From Lachnospiraceae bacterium (GTDB lineage Bacteria; Bacillota; Clostridia; Lachnospirales; Lachnospiraceae): DNA of 38,886 nucleotides. The stretch lies in the NCBI GenBank assembly GCA_910574715.1, contig CAJTCH010000047.1:1-38886 (forward strand), read 5' to 3'. The notes under the pieces are model-generated. The model saw only the letters and a list, made by a program, of their open reading frames with translations, ran no database searches and had not been told where the DNA came from. Below are positions 17,546 through 24,631 of this stretch, piece by piece (positions within the stretch are counted from its first letter, which is position 1; every line of letters starts with the position of its first letter). A program made the translations under genes and the position numbers.

Positions 17546-17933
17546 GAGAACGTCCTCCGGAAACCGCCTGGAAATCCCCGGCCATCTTTAACACTTCATA
17601 CTTCATTTCGTAGATTCTGGCTACGCTTTGGCCGATTGCTTTAAGCATTCTTTGGGAATGGATGCCGCCGCTGTTGAAATGCCTTGCAATCTGGTTTAAG
17701 TTGCTGCCGATCTTCCCAAACTCCGCAATCAATTTTTTCAGCTCCGGCAGGTCTGCCACAATCTCATATTTTGCCATTACCTTCTGCTGCATAATCTGTT
17801 TCCGGGCATACTCTGCCAGTGGGAGGTGTGCGGCTTTTGCGCTTTCAGACACGATTTCATATTCCGTATCTGTGAGACGGAGCATAATCTGGTGTTTGTG
17901 CTGCAGTTCCCTGTCCTTCTTTGGTCTTGCCAT
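17517..17933 (-). CDS. mobC: MobC-like relaxosome accessory protein
   Basis: A 138-residue protein starting MARPKKDRELQHKHQIMLRLTDTEYE. An N-terminal ribbon-helix-helix-like segment (IMLRLTDTEYEIVSESAKAAHLPLAEYARKQIM) is followed by the MobC signature region (ELKKLIAEFGKIGSNLNQIARHFNSGG). Known: MobC proteins bind oriT, help melt the nic region and support the relaxase. AGGAAGGA lies a few nt upstream of this start; the longer frame reaching 18122 has no ribosome binding site and would cover probable oriT sequence. The end overlaps the relaxase start. Confidence 0.88.
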   Translation of the reverse strand: MARPKKDRELQHKHQIMLRLTDTEYEIVSESAKAAHLPLAEYARKQIMQQKVMAKYEIVADLPELKKLIAEFGKIGSNLNQIARHFNSGGIHSQRMLKAIGQSVARIYEMKYEVLKMAGDFQAVSGGRSHGNPETHSE

Positions 17934-18077
17934 TTCGTCCTTCCTTCCTGTTAAAAATATATTCGTACTTTGATCTTCCTGAATGTAGGAATACAAAGGG
18001 GTTCCTAAATATAAGCCGATTGTGGAAATGGAATGAGAAAGGAAAAGAGGGGATTTATAAAAATTTTTGGATTTTTC

Positions 18078-18275
18078 CGTGATAGGAATTATCACGCTGC
18101 GACTATTTTTAATAGGAGCCAATCTGCATATTTGAAAAATATGCCAGAACCGAGGGCATGGGGAGCGGAATCACCATCAAGTTTGCCGGGTAAGCAAAAT
18201 CCACGAAGTGGGTTTTGAGTAACTCAGGCGAATCTTGCCCTTTATGTCAGAACTGGCCCTTTATGTCAGAACTGG
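18078..18275. other. Probable oriT region (three inverted repeats plus tandem repeats)
   Basis: Directly upstream of mobC and the relaxase lie three inverted repeats. CGTGATA-ggaat-TATCACG is at 18078-18096. GCATATTT-gaa-AAATATGC is at 18126-18144. CAAAATCCAC-gaa-GTGGGTTTTG is at 18195-18217, a 10-bp stem with one G-U pair. Two perfect tandem 19-bp repeats follow at 18238-18275. Known: oriT sites commonly combine a nic-proximal hairpin with direct repeats bound by accessory proteins and lie next to the relaxase genes. The last hairpin, flanked by GTAAG and AGTAACT, is the best candidate for the nic-proximal structure. The nic position cannot be fixed by reading. Confidence 0.6.
18238..18275. 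repeat. Perfect 19-bp tandem direct repeat
   Basis: CCCTTTATGTCAGAACTGG occurs twice head to tail (18238-18256 and 18257-18275) with no mismatch. Its place next to the oriT-like hairpins suggests binding sites for MobC or another relaxosome protein. Confidence 0.8.
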
Positions 18276-18284
18276 AATAAAGAG

Positions 18285-18619
18285 CATTATTCGAGAAGTT
18301 TCATCATTAAAGAAATATCCTGAAAAGCACAGTTTATCGGCGGTTTCTGAAAACTTCTCGGATAATTACTCAACTGTCTAGACCATAGACACGATACGTT
18401 CCTTATGTTATTGACAATCATTCTGATAATTACGATAAAGAATTCCTTAATCAAAAAGAGGGTCTAATGCCCAGCAGCTTGCTGCGCAACAAACTAATGA
18501 CGAACAAAGCGAGTCTTGGGCTGATACCCCGCAGCTCTGCTGCGGGGAGTTTCATTAGAAGCTATTAATAAACCGTATTTCTATAAGTTTTCTGGAATAA
18601 TGAAACTTCTCGGATAATG
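18285..18619. repeat. 335-bp segment bounded by near-perfect inverted repeats (MITE-like)
   Basis: The 24-bp left end (18285-18308) and right end (18596-18619) are inverted copies with two mismatches, sharing the core CGAGAAGTTTCAT. A third copy of the core (ACTTCTCGGATAAT) lies inside, near 18353-18366, in the orientation of the right end. No coding frame is present. The interior holds AGCAGC-tt-GCTGC near 18473 and a strong hairpin at 18527-18547. The form fits a MITE or relic insertion element, or the IR-rich part of a cargo insertion site. No target duplication is obvious. Confidence 0.5.
18411..18547 (+). ncRNA. Possible small structured RNA inside the repeat-bounded segment
   Basis: TTGACA (18411-18416), a 17-bp spacer and GATAAA (18434-18439) make a moderate promoter. 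About 35 nt later come AGCAGC-tt-GCTGC and, at 18527-18547, CCCCGCAGC-tct-GCTGCGGGG (9-bp perfect stem). The final hairpin is terminator-like but is followed by AGTTTCATT rather than a clean T-run. A transcript of about 100 nt is possible; evidence is structural only. Confidence 0.25.
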
Positions 18620-18720
18620 CCCTTGCTATCCCCGAATTCGGTATAACCCTTTATCCCGAAGACTAGATATTTTTAAAATGAAAAAAGTAATAAATACTAA
18701 TTTATTTTTCTTTATGTCCA

Positions 18721-18752
18721 AATACGCAGTTACAAGCCCCTAATACGCAAAA
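18721..18752 (+). promoter_or_regulatory. Direct repeats with LytTR-type spacing before the RiPP promoter
   Basis: AATACGCA occurs at 18721-18728 and 18742-18749, 21 bp start to start (two helical turns), ending just upstream of the -35 box of the maturase promoter. Known: LytTR-family regulators of bacteriocin operons, such as PlnC/PlnD, bind 9-bp direct repeats beginning TACG separated by 12 bp, the same 21-bp period. The orphan LytTR regulator at 28148 is the obvious candidate. Direct repeats are seen; the regulator assignment is inference. Confidence 0.5.
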
Positions 18753-18756
18753 TCTA

Positions 18757-18785
18757 TTGAAATATAAATGCAAAGTATATATAAT
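18757..18785 (+). promoter_or_regulatory. Promoter of the RiPP cluster
   Basis: TTGAAA (18757-18762), 17-bp spacer, perfect TATAAT (18780-18785). About 35 nt separate it from the GTG start at 18821. It is the only strong promoter seen before the four RiPP genes. Confidence 0.75.
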
Positions 18786-18820
18786 GCAAAAGACGTTTCG
18801 GATAGCAGGAGGAATGTAAA

Positions 18821-20365
18821 GTGAAAGAAAAGACTTTGGCATATAAAATTGAAGAATTGAAAAAAATGTTGCCAGACGGCAACCCAGTGGGGATAACATT
18901 TAAAACCCAAAATGGATATTATTATTATGATACAGTAACCGGAAAAGTTTTAGCATGTCAAAAAGTAGAATATGAAATTATTGAGAAAATTTTGGCGGGA
19001 GAGTTAGAGAAAGTTTTATATACAAATGAATATAGTGAAGGTGTTTATGTAGAAGCTTTAGAACATATAATGGCAGCTATTCAAAATGAAAAAATACTTG
19101 CTCTTTCAAAATTTTCTTTAATGGCACCATTTAATAATTATGAAGAGTTAATTAACCATCATCTGGAACAGATTACTTTAGAATTGACAGAAAAATGTAA
19201 TTTGAGATGTGGATATTGTATTTATAATGAGATGTGTGAGAAGAGTAGGGATTTTGGCGAGCGCGATATGACTCTGGAAATTGCATTGAAGGCAATAGAC
19301 TATGCAAAGAGTCACTCTACAAAAACAAAGGAATTGTATGTGGGATATTATGGTGGAGAGCCTTTGATAAATTATGATACAATGATTCGCTCAATGAGAT
19401 ATGCAATGGAAAAAATAACTGATAGAAAGGTCTATTTTTCCTTTACAACAAATGCAGTATTATTAAATAAAAAAATGTGCCAAGAACTTAGCGAAATTCC
19501 CAATTTAAGTGTAACTGTTAGTTTGGATGGACCCAAGCAGTGGCATGATTTGTATAGAAAGAATCAGGGAGGGGAAGGAAGTTTTGATAGAACATTAGAG
19601 GGTGTTAAAAATTTGGTAGAGGCATATGGACACGAGCGTGCTAAAGATTATATACTATTTAGCATGGTATATGCTCCGCCCTATTCTATGGAGAGATTGC
19701 AAGAGACACAGGAATTTTTTGAGAGTTTGTCATGGTTGCCGGAAGAATGTGTAAAACTCATTACATATCCGGATGAAGAAAGTATGGATACTATTTATAA
19801 ATATCTACAAAAGGAAAATTTGTCGCATAAGTTAGATAAAATAAATACGGAGTATGATTTTTCTTTAGTAGAATTCAATCAGGCAAACTTGGAAAAGCAA
19901 AACAGATTTACTAAGAGGTTGGTAGAGGATTCTTATTTACATATAAGGAAGAGAACAGTTTTTGATGCTGTTATGGACTCTATAACAATGAATGGCTGTT
20001 GTGTTCCTGGTCAGCGTAAATTATACGTTACAGTAGATGGACAATTTAAAATTTGTGAAAGAGTAGGAGAGATTCCTAATATTGGAAGTTTGGAAAAGGG
20101 AATAGACATTGAGAAGGCAAAGCGTATATATATTGATGATTATGCTAAGCAATCTATGAAAACATGTGCGACTTGCTGGTACGCAAGATTATGTAAGATA
20201 TGCTATTGCGGTTGCTATACCAAAGACAAATTGGATATGGAAAAGAAAACCATCATGTGTGAAGAATGTAAAAAAAGTTGTTTGAGAAGCTTGGCAGCAT
20301 ATTTTGAAATATTGGAAAAAGATGAGCATGCCCTTGATTATTTGGATGATATGTCAATAAATTAG
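18821..20365 (+). CDS. ccpM: Radical SAM/SPASM Cys-rich peptide maturase (CcpM/CLI_3235 type)
   Basis: A 514-residue radical SAM enzyme. AGGAGG lies 8 nt before the GTG start. Residues ~1-100 form an N-terminal domain with a PqqD-like, peptide-recognition appearance (YYYYDTVTGKVLACQKVEYEIIEKIL). The cluster motif CNLRCGYC places C126, C130 and C133 on the catalytic 4Fe-4S cluster; GGEPL follows. A Cys-rich SPASM region (GCCVPGQRK, then TCATCWYARLCKICYCGC, then CEECKKSC) spans ~390-490 and should hold two auxiliary clusters. Known: maturases beside Cys-rich CLI_3235-type precursors are grouped with sactipeptide/ranthipeptide enzymes that build thioether links from cysteine sulfur. Here it probably acts on the precursor at 21564. 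The AT-rich codon use differs sharply from the ICE backbone. Confidence 0.88.
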   Translation: MKEKTLAYKIEELKKMLPDGNPVGITFKTQNGYYYYDTVTGKVLACQKVEYEIIEKILAGELEKVLYTNEYSEGVYVEALEHIMAAIQNEKILALSKFSLMAPFNNYEELINHHLEQITLELTEKCNLRCGYCIYNEMCEKSRDFGERDMTLEIALKAIDYAKSHSTKTKELYVGYYGGEPLINYDTMIRSMRYAMEKITDRKVYFSFTTNAVLLNKKMCQELSEIPNLSVTVSLDGPKQWHDLYRKNQGGEGSFDRTLEGVKNLVEAYGHERAKDYILFSMVYAPPYSMERLQETQEFFESLSWLPEECVKLITYPDEESMDTIYKYLQKENLSHKLDKINTEYDFSLVEFNQANLEKQNRFTKRLVEDSYLHIRKRTVFDAVMDSITMNGCCVPGQRKLYVTVDGQFKICERVGEIPNIGSLEKGIDIEKAKRIYIDDYAKQSMKTCATCWYARLCKICYCGCYTKDKLDMEKKTIMCEECKKSCLRSLAAYFEILEKDEHALDYLDDMSIN

Positions 20366-20380
20366 ACCGAGAAAATATAT

Positions 20381-21511
20381 ATGCGAAAGAATATAAAAAT
20401 TTATCAAGAAATCCAAGGTGGAAAAATTGCAAAAGTTAAACTTATTGTGTTATGTGGGTCTCAGCAGGAGAAGAAGAATGAAAATGGAGTTACTCATTTT
20501 TTGGAACATATGAATTTATACTTTGCTGAGAAGGAAGAATTTGCAATTAATATTCAAGGAACAACAGATTTTGAGTGTACACAGTATGAAATACAATGCA
20601 ATAATGATTATAACCAGGTGATAGAAACTTTAAAAAAAATGTATGCGATTATTAATGGTTCATTATTGATAGAGGATAATATGAAAGGTGTGAAAGAAGC
20701 GGTTATAAACGAGATTAAATTTCAAAGAAAAGCACCTTATTATCAAGAAAGAAATCGTATAATACGATATCTGTTACCACAGTATTGGGAAGATAAAATG
20801 CCAGTGGGAAATGAAGATGTAATACGGAAACTGTCATTTGAACAGATAGTTGATTACCAAAACAAAAATTATAATGATATTGCAATTTGTGTCAGCAGTA
20901 ATTTTAAGATATATAAAACTGCCGAAACTGATGGGACGATTCCGATACTAAGGGGTAGATATAATAGAAAAGAAAAGAGTAGTTTGTTTTGGGAAATTGA
21001 TGTTCATAAAAAAGAAAAAGTGATTTGTAATCTATATTTTGAAAGTCAAAAAAATTTTCAAAATACAATAGAATATTTGAAATATGAATTTATCAAGATG
21101 TATTTCTTTATATTTTTTGATGAAGTTTTGGGAGATTTGTTGTTAGAGGCAAAGATGCCAGTATCAGAAGCAATACTTTATGAAAATGAGATTTTAGCAG
21201 ATGTAGTCATTATTGATTATGAATTTGTAACATTAAATACGGATATCTTATTTATAAAAAAAATGGTGTTAGTTGCTTTGGAACGTTTGGAGCAACAGAA
21301 GAAAAAAAATATATCTATTTCATCTAAAGCAGCAAATGAATTAAAACAAAAAATAAATAGCATCAACTTTGAGGAAAAATGTAAATTAAATTTTTTGTAT
21401 GGGATAGATTTAGATTCTGGTATTGAAATTGAAAGACTTCAAAAAGAAATAGTATATGAGGAAATATGTGAAATTGCAAAAAAGTATAGAAGATTTCACA
21501 TAGAAGATTAG
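20381..21511 (+). CDS. M16-family (insulinase-like) zinc peptidase of the RiPP cluster
   Basis: A 376-residue protein, 15 nt after the maturase stop and with only a weak ribosome binding site, so probably coupled to it. HFLEH at 39-43 is the inverted zinc motif HxxEH of M16 peptidases; EAVINEIKFQ near 105-113 supplies the distal glutamate. The catalytic N-domain is therefore intact. The C-terminal half is degenerate and the protein is shorter than the usual ~420 residues for a two-domain chain. Known: M16 peptidases in RiPP clusters remove leader peptides, often as an active/inactive pair; only one is present here. No signal peptide is seen, so it should act in the cytoplasm before export. 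Confidence 0.85.
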   Translation: MRKNIKIYQEIQGGKIAKVKLIVLCGSQQEKKNENGVTHFLEHMNLYFAEKEEFAINIQGTTDFECTQYEIQCNNDYNQVIETLKKMYAIINGSLLIEDNMKGVKEAVINEIKFQRKAPYYQERNRIIRYLLPQYWEDKMPVGNEDVIRKLSFEQIVDYQNKNYNDIAICVSSNFKIYKTAETDGTIPILRGRYNRKEKSSLFWEIDVHKKEKVICNLYFESQKNFQNTIEYLKYEFIKMYFFIFFDEVLGDLLLEAKMPVSEAILYENEILADVVIIDYEFVTLNTDILFIKKMVLVALERLEQQKKKNISISSKAANELKQKINSINFEEKCKLNFLYGIDLDSGIEIERLQKEIVYEEICEIAKKYRRFHIED

Positions 21512-21539
21512 TATGTAAAGCATTATATGCTTTTACATA
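21512..21539 (+). promoter_or_regulatory. Intercistronic hairpin before the precursor gene
   Basis: TATGTAAAGCA and TGCTTTTACATA form an 11-bp stem with a single bulged T and a 5-nt loop, starting right after the peptidase stop and ending 24 nt before the precursor ATG. No T-run follows. It may be a processing or stabilising element that raises precursor mRNA relative to the enzymes. Confidence 0.5.
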
Positions 21540-21563
21540 AATAAAAATTAGGAGGAATAAATC

Positions 21564-21746
21564 ATGTTAATCGCAAAAGAAGGTAGAAAAAGCATGGAAG
21601 CAAGAGCAAACTATCTTGATCCAAGAGCTGGATGTGGTTGCGCTTCTTCTAAGGTAAAAACTGCGACAAGAGATTCTGTATGCGTATGTGGATGCACAAA
21701 GACAAGCAATAAAGCATCGACAAGAACAGCAGCAAAAAAGCATTAA
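21564..21746 (+). CDS. Cys-rich RiPP precursor peptide (candidate ranthipeptide/bacteriocin)
   Basis: A 60-residue peptide behind a strong ribosome binding site (AGGAGG, 8 nt). The first ~20 residues (MLIAKEGRKSMEARANYLDP) look like a leader. The core has C24, C26, C40, C42 and C44 in two clusters, AGCGC and VCVCGC, separated by a Ser/Thr/Lys-rich stretch, and a Lys/Thr/Ala-rich tail ending KKH. Potential thioether acceptors (Ser, Thr, Ala, Asp, Lys) lie between and after the cysteines. It lies between the maturase/peptidase pair and the exporter, as expected for the substrate of all three. It resembles the CLI_3235 family of putative bacteriocin precursors in size, cysteine content and partner genes, but the exact core is unknown. 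Confidence 0.82.
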   Translation: MLIAKEGRKSMEARANYLDPRAGCGCASSKVKTATRDSVCVCGCTKTSNKASTRTAAKKH

Positions 21747-21768
21747 TGCATAAGTGTTGGCAGTGAAA

Positions 21769-21808
21769 CAAAGAATGGGGTATACAAATGTGTATACCCC
21801 ATTCTTTG
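21769..21808 (+). terminator. Very strong hairpin after the precursor gene (partial terminator/3' stabiliser)
   Basis: CAAAGAATGGGGTATACA (21769-21786) pairs perfectly with 21791-21808: an 18-bp stem with the tetraloop AATG. Only CTTTG follows, not a T-run, and the exporter starts 14 nt later. It therefore probably works as an RNA stabiliser or leaky terminator that keeps precursor transcript high and exporter transcript low. Confidence 0.7.
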
Positions 21809-21822
21809 AGTGAGGATTAGAA

Positions 21823-23616
21823 ATGAGAAAAATTAGACATATAAGAAAATTTATAATTAATATTTTTAGTATAATTAAAATTATTTTAAAATCATCGCCA
21901 ATAATAGTAACCAAGCTTTTTATATGTAATGTGTTGTTGGGGATAGTAACGTCACTTAATGTATATTTATGGAAATATCTTGTGGATTCTGCAACGTATT
22001 CATTAGAATATGGGAAAGTAGGAGAGGCATTTATCTGGTTAGGAGGCATTGGTGGATGTATAGAAACTATAAATTTATTTAATAGATTGAGTATTTATTA
22101 TAGAGAAATTGCACAAGAAAGCATGAACTGCTATATAAATGAAATGGTTATAGAGAAAGTAAATCAATTAGATATGTCATATTTTGATGATTCTAAAATT
22201 TATGATACGTTGGAGAAAGTTAGTAGTGAATCGGGAGCAAGATGTGTGAGTATTTTGGTAATGTTGGTAATGCTACTTCAATATTTTACAACGTTAATTG
22301 GAGTAACAGCAGTAATGGCATCATTAAGTGGTTCAATAGCTATTATGTTATGTTTGATTATGGTTCCAATTTTTTATGTAAGCATCAGCATCGCATATAA
22401 GCAGTATAAAATATACGTTACAAGAGTTCAAAATTTGAGAATGGTTGATTACCTTACTGATTTATGCTTAAAATATGAAAATATCAAAGAGTTAAAAATA
22501 TACGGAGCAGCATTATACTTAAAACAGAAGGTTTCTGATATTTATAAAAAGCATATTATAGAGGATAAAAAATATAAAAAGAGTTTTTTGTTTAAACTTA
22601 CAAAAACAGATTTGGTACAGTCTATATGTTCTACAGGAATTAAAATTTTTGTATTATATAGAGCGATATTGGAGAAAAAAAGCATTGGGGATTTTACGAT
22701 GTATATTTCGGCATTAGATAATATGGAGAATTCAATTAATTCTATTTTGGATGCAATTTCTTCTTTGTATAGTGATAATTTGTATATAGAAAACCTCTTG
22801 GACTTATTAAAAATGGAAGGTGGTTTAAAGGATGGAAAAAAAGATTTCTCTGTTGTGGACTTAAAAAAAATAGAATTTGAAAATGTATGGTTTCAATATC
22901 CACATAGTGATTCATTTGTCTTGAAAAATGTTTCTATAAAACTTGAGAGAGGTAAGTCATATGCGTTGGTAGGTCTTAATGGTTCTGGAAAGACTACTTT
23001 TATTAAATTACTTTTGAGATTATATGATCCACAAAGGGGTAAGATTTTGATTAATGGTATAGATATAAAAGAATACTCTATAGAGAGTTTATATAGAAGC
23101 ATTGGCGTGGTTTTTCAAGATTTTATTAAATATCCTTTGACAGTAAATGAAAATATAGGAATTGGGAATCTAAAAAGAATAGACGATTTTGAGAAAATAC
23201 AATTTGCAGCATATATTTCAGGTGCAAATAAATTTATTCAAAGTCTACCAAATGAATATCAGACAATATTGGAAAAAGAATGGGAAGAAGGAAGCGAATT
23301 ATCTGGTGGGCAATGGCAGACGATAGCTATATCCAGAGCTATAATGAGAGATGTTTCCATATTGATAATGGATGAGCCATCTTCTGCGTTGGATCCACAA
23401 GCGGAATCGGATATATTAAAAAAAATGCAAGAAATGATGGATGGGAAAATGAGTCTTTTGATAACACATAGATTTTCTAATATGGGAATAGTTGATAAGA
23501 TTTTTGTGATGCAAGAAGGGGAAATAACAGAATTTGGAACACATGAAGAACTCATGAGAACAAATGGAAAATACTATACATTATATAAACTACAAGCAGA
23601 TGCATATAAGAGGTAA
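21823..23616 (+). CDS. ABC exporter of the RiPP cluster
   Basis: A 597-residue type I exporter half-transporter, expected to work as a homodimer. Residues ~20-320 contain the hydrophobic transmembrane domain (segments such as KLFICNVLLGIVTSLNVYL and IMLCLIMVPIFYVSISIAY). The ATPase domain has Walker A GLNGSGKTT near 384, Q-loop GVVFQDF, signature LSGGQ near 493, Walker B ILIMDEPSSALD and H-loop LLITHR. There is no N-terminal C39 peptidase, which agrees with the separate M16 peptidase doing leader removal. GAGG lies 7 nt before ATG 21823. The likely role is export of the mature peptide and possibly self-protection. Confidence 0.88.
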   Translation: MRKIRHIRKFIINIFSIIKIILKSSPIIVTKLFICNVLLGIVTSLNVYLWKYLVDSATYSLEYGKVGEAFIWLGGIGGCIETINLFNRLSIYYREIAQESMNCYINEMVIEKVNQLDMSYFDDSKIYDTLEKVSSESGARCVSILVMLVMLLQYFTTLIGVTAVMASLSGSIAIMLCLIMVPIFYVSISIAYKQYKIYVTRVQNLRMVDYLTDLCLKYENIKELKIYGAALYLKQKVSDIYKKHIIEDKKYKKSFLFKLTKTDLVQSICSTGIKIFVLYRAILEKKSIGDFTMYISALDNMENSINSILDAISSLYSDNLYIENLLDLLKMEGGLKDGKKDFSVVDLKKIEFENVWFQYPHSDSFVLKNVSIKLERGKSYALVGLNGSGKTTFIKLLLRLYDPQRGKILINGIDIKEYSIESLYRSIGVVFQDFIKYPLTVNENIGIGNLKRIDDFEKIQFAAYISGANKFIQSLPNEYQTILEKEWEEGSELSGGQWQTIAISRAIMRDVSILIMDEPSSALDPQAESDILKKMQEMMDGKMSLLITHRFSNMGIVDKIFVMQEGEITEFGTHEELMRTNGKYYTLYKLQADAYKR

Positions 23617-23961
23617 CATTATTGGTTAGGATATATAATGAAGTGGAACACTTGATACTGAGGAGAGGTTCGCTGTAATTCATCTTAAAAATTATTAACA
23701 TAAGTAATGCAGTGTTCTATTAAATTTTTGAATCAAAGAGATTATTATATCTTTTCATATATTCATGTTTGTGCTATTGTTAGTGATAAAGAGATATATT
23801 CTATGAAGAAAGTGATTGTTTATCAGGAAATCGTCTGGTACACAATAATTGTAAAGATAACACTTGGTAAAGGAGAAATTCTTTTTGTTGTTATCAGATA
23901 TAAAAACCTATTAACATATAGCTATATTGGCTGCATTATGATTGTACTGGGAGAAAAAGGC
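23617..23961 (+). other. 345-bp AT-rich gap between RiPP genes and the two-component system
   Basis: No convincing gene is present. A frame continuous with the response regulator opens at 23707, but it has no ribosome binding site and its first 85 residues do not look like protein of that family. GATAACA (23856-23862) and TGTTATC (23889-23895) form a 7-bp inverted repeat with a 26-bp spacer, a possible autoregulatory site. No promoter with good spacing was resolved. Codon and base composition change here from very AT-rich to moderate. Confidence 0.4.
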
Positions 23962-24627
23962 ATGGAGAAAATATTAGTGGTAGAAGATGATTACAAAACG
24001 AATGAAGCGGTTGTGGAATATTTGAACAGCTTAGGTTATCAGACGCTTGGCGTTCATGATGGAGAGCAGGCATATCAGTTTATCAAAGAGAAAAGCTGTG
24101 ATCTAATCATTTTAGACATTATGCTTCCGAAAATTTCGGGGGTTATGCTGCTTGGGAAGATTCGGGAATTCACAGACGTTCCAGTTTTAATGCTTACTGC
24201 GATTAGTGATGAGTCTATGCAGGTATTAAGCTTTGACGGGGATGCCGACGACTATATGACAAAGCCGTTTTCTATGCTTGTACTTGGTCGCAGAGTTCAT
24301 GCTTTGTTAAAGAGAAGCAGGCGGAATGAGAAAAAAAGCAATATCCTTCAATTAGAAAATGCAATGATTGATTTTGATGCCTGTCAAAGCCGGGTCAACG
24401 GAGAGCCGTGTGAACTGACAGTTAAAGAATATGAACTGCTCAGATTATTTGCCGAAAATCGGGGGATTGTCCTGACGAGAGAGAAGATGGTAGAAGCGAT
24501 TTGGGGATGTGATGCAGACATCCTGGACCGAACGATAGATACATATGTGAAAAATATCCGAAAAAAATTGCAACTTACTTGTATTACAACGATAAAGGGG
24601 CTGGGTTACCGTCTGGAAACGGAGTAA
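23962..24627 (+). CDS. OmpR/VanR-type response regulator
   Basis: A 221-residue regulator beginning MEKILVVEDDYKTNE, with GGGAG upstream. The receiver domain has the acidic pair D9-D10, phospho-acceptor D52 (IILDIMLP) and the conserved lysine in YMTKPF near 101. The C-terminal winged helix spans ~125-221 (LTVKEYELLRLFAENRG, then EAIWG and DRTIDTYVKNIRKKL). It lies 4 nt before its histidine kinase. Known: such pairs placed before FtsX/ABC transporters commonly sense antimicrobial peptides or cell-wall stress and induce the transporter. The 25760-25843 region is its likely target. Confidence 0.9.
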   Translation: MEKILVVEDDYKTNEAVVEYLNSLGYQTLGVHDGEQAYQFIKEKSCDLIILDIMLPKISGVMLLGKIREFTDVPVLMLTAISDESMQVLSFDGDADDYMTKPFSMLVLGRRVHALLKRSRRNEKKSNILQLENAMIDFDACQSRVNGEPCELTVKEYELLRLFAENRGIVLTREKMVEAIWGCDADILDRTIDTYVKNIRKKLQLTCITTIKGLGYRLETE

Positions 24628-24631
24628 AGAT

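Noticed and set aside
17045..17644. Long open frame on the + strand opposite the relaxase
   Set aside because: It is a shadow of a well-supported relaxase gene with clear motifs; the translated sequence shows no domain.
17934..18122. 63-residue N-terminal extension of MobC
   Set aside because: It lacks a ribosome binding site, reads through probable oriT sequence, and MobC homologues start near MARPKK.
18195..18275. CRISPR array
   Set aside because: There are only two repeats, placed directly head to tail with no spacer and no cas genes.
18527..18547. Rho-independent terminator
   Set aside because: The stem is strong but no T-run follows and no gene precedes it; kept only as part of a possible structured RNA.
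23707..23961. 85-residue N-terminal extension of the response regulator
   Set aside because: It has no ribosome binding site, and the receiver domain starts exactly at MEKILVVEDD with a proper site.
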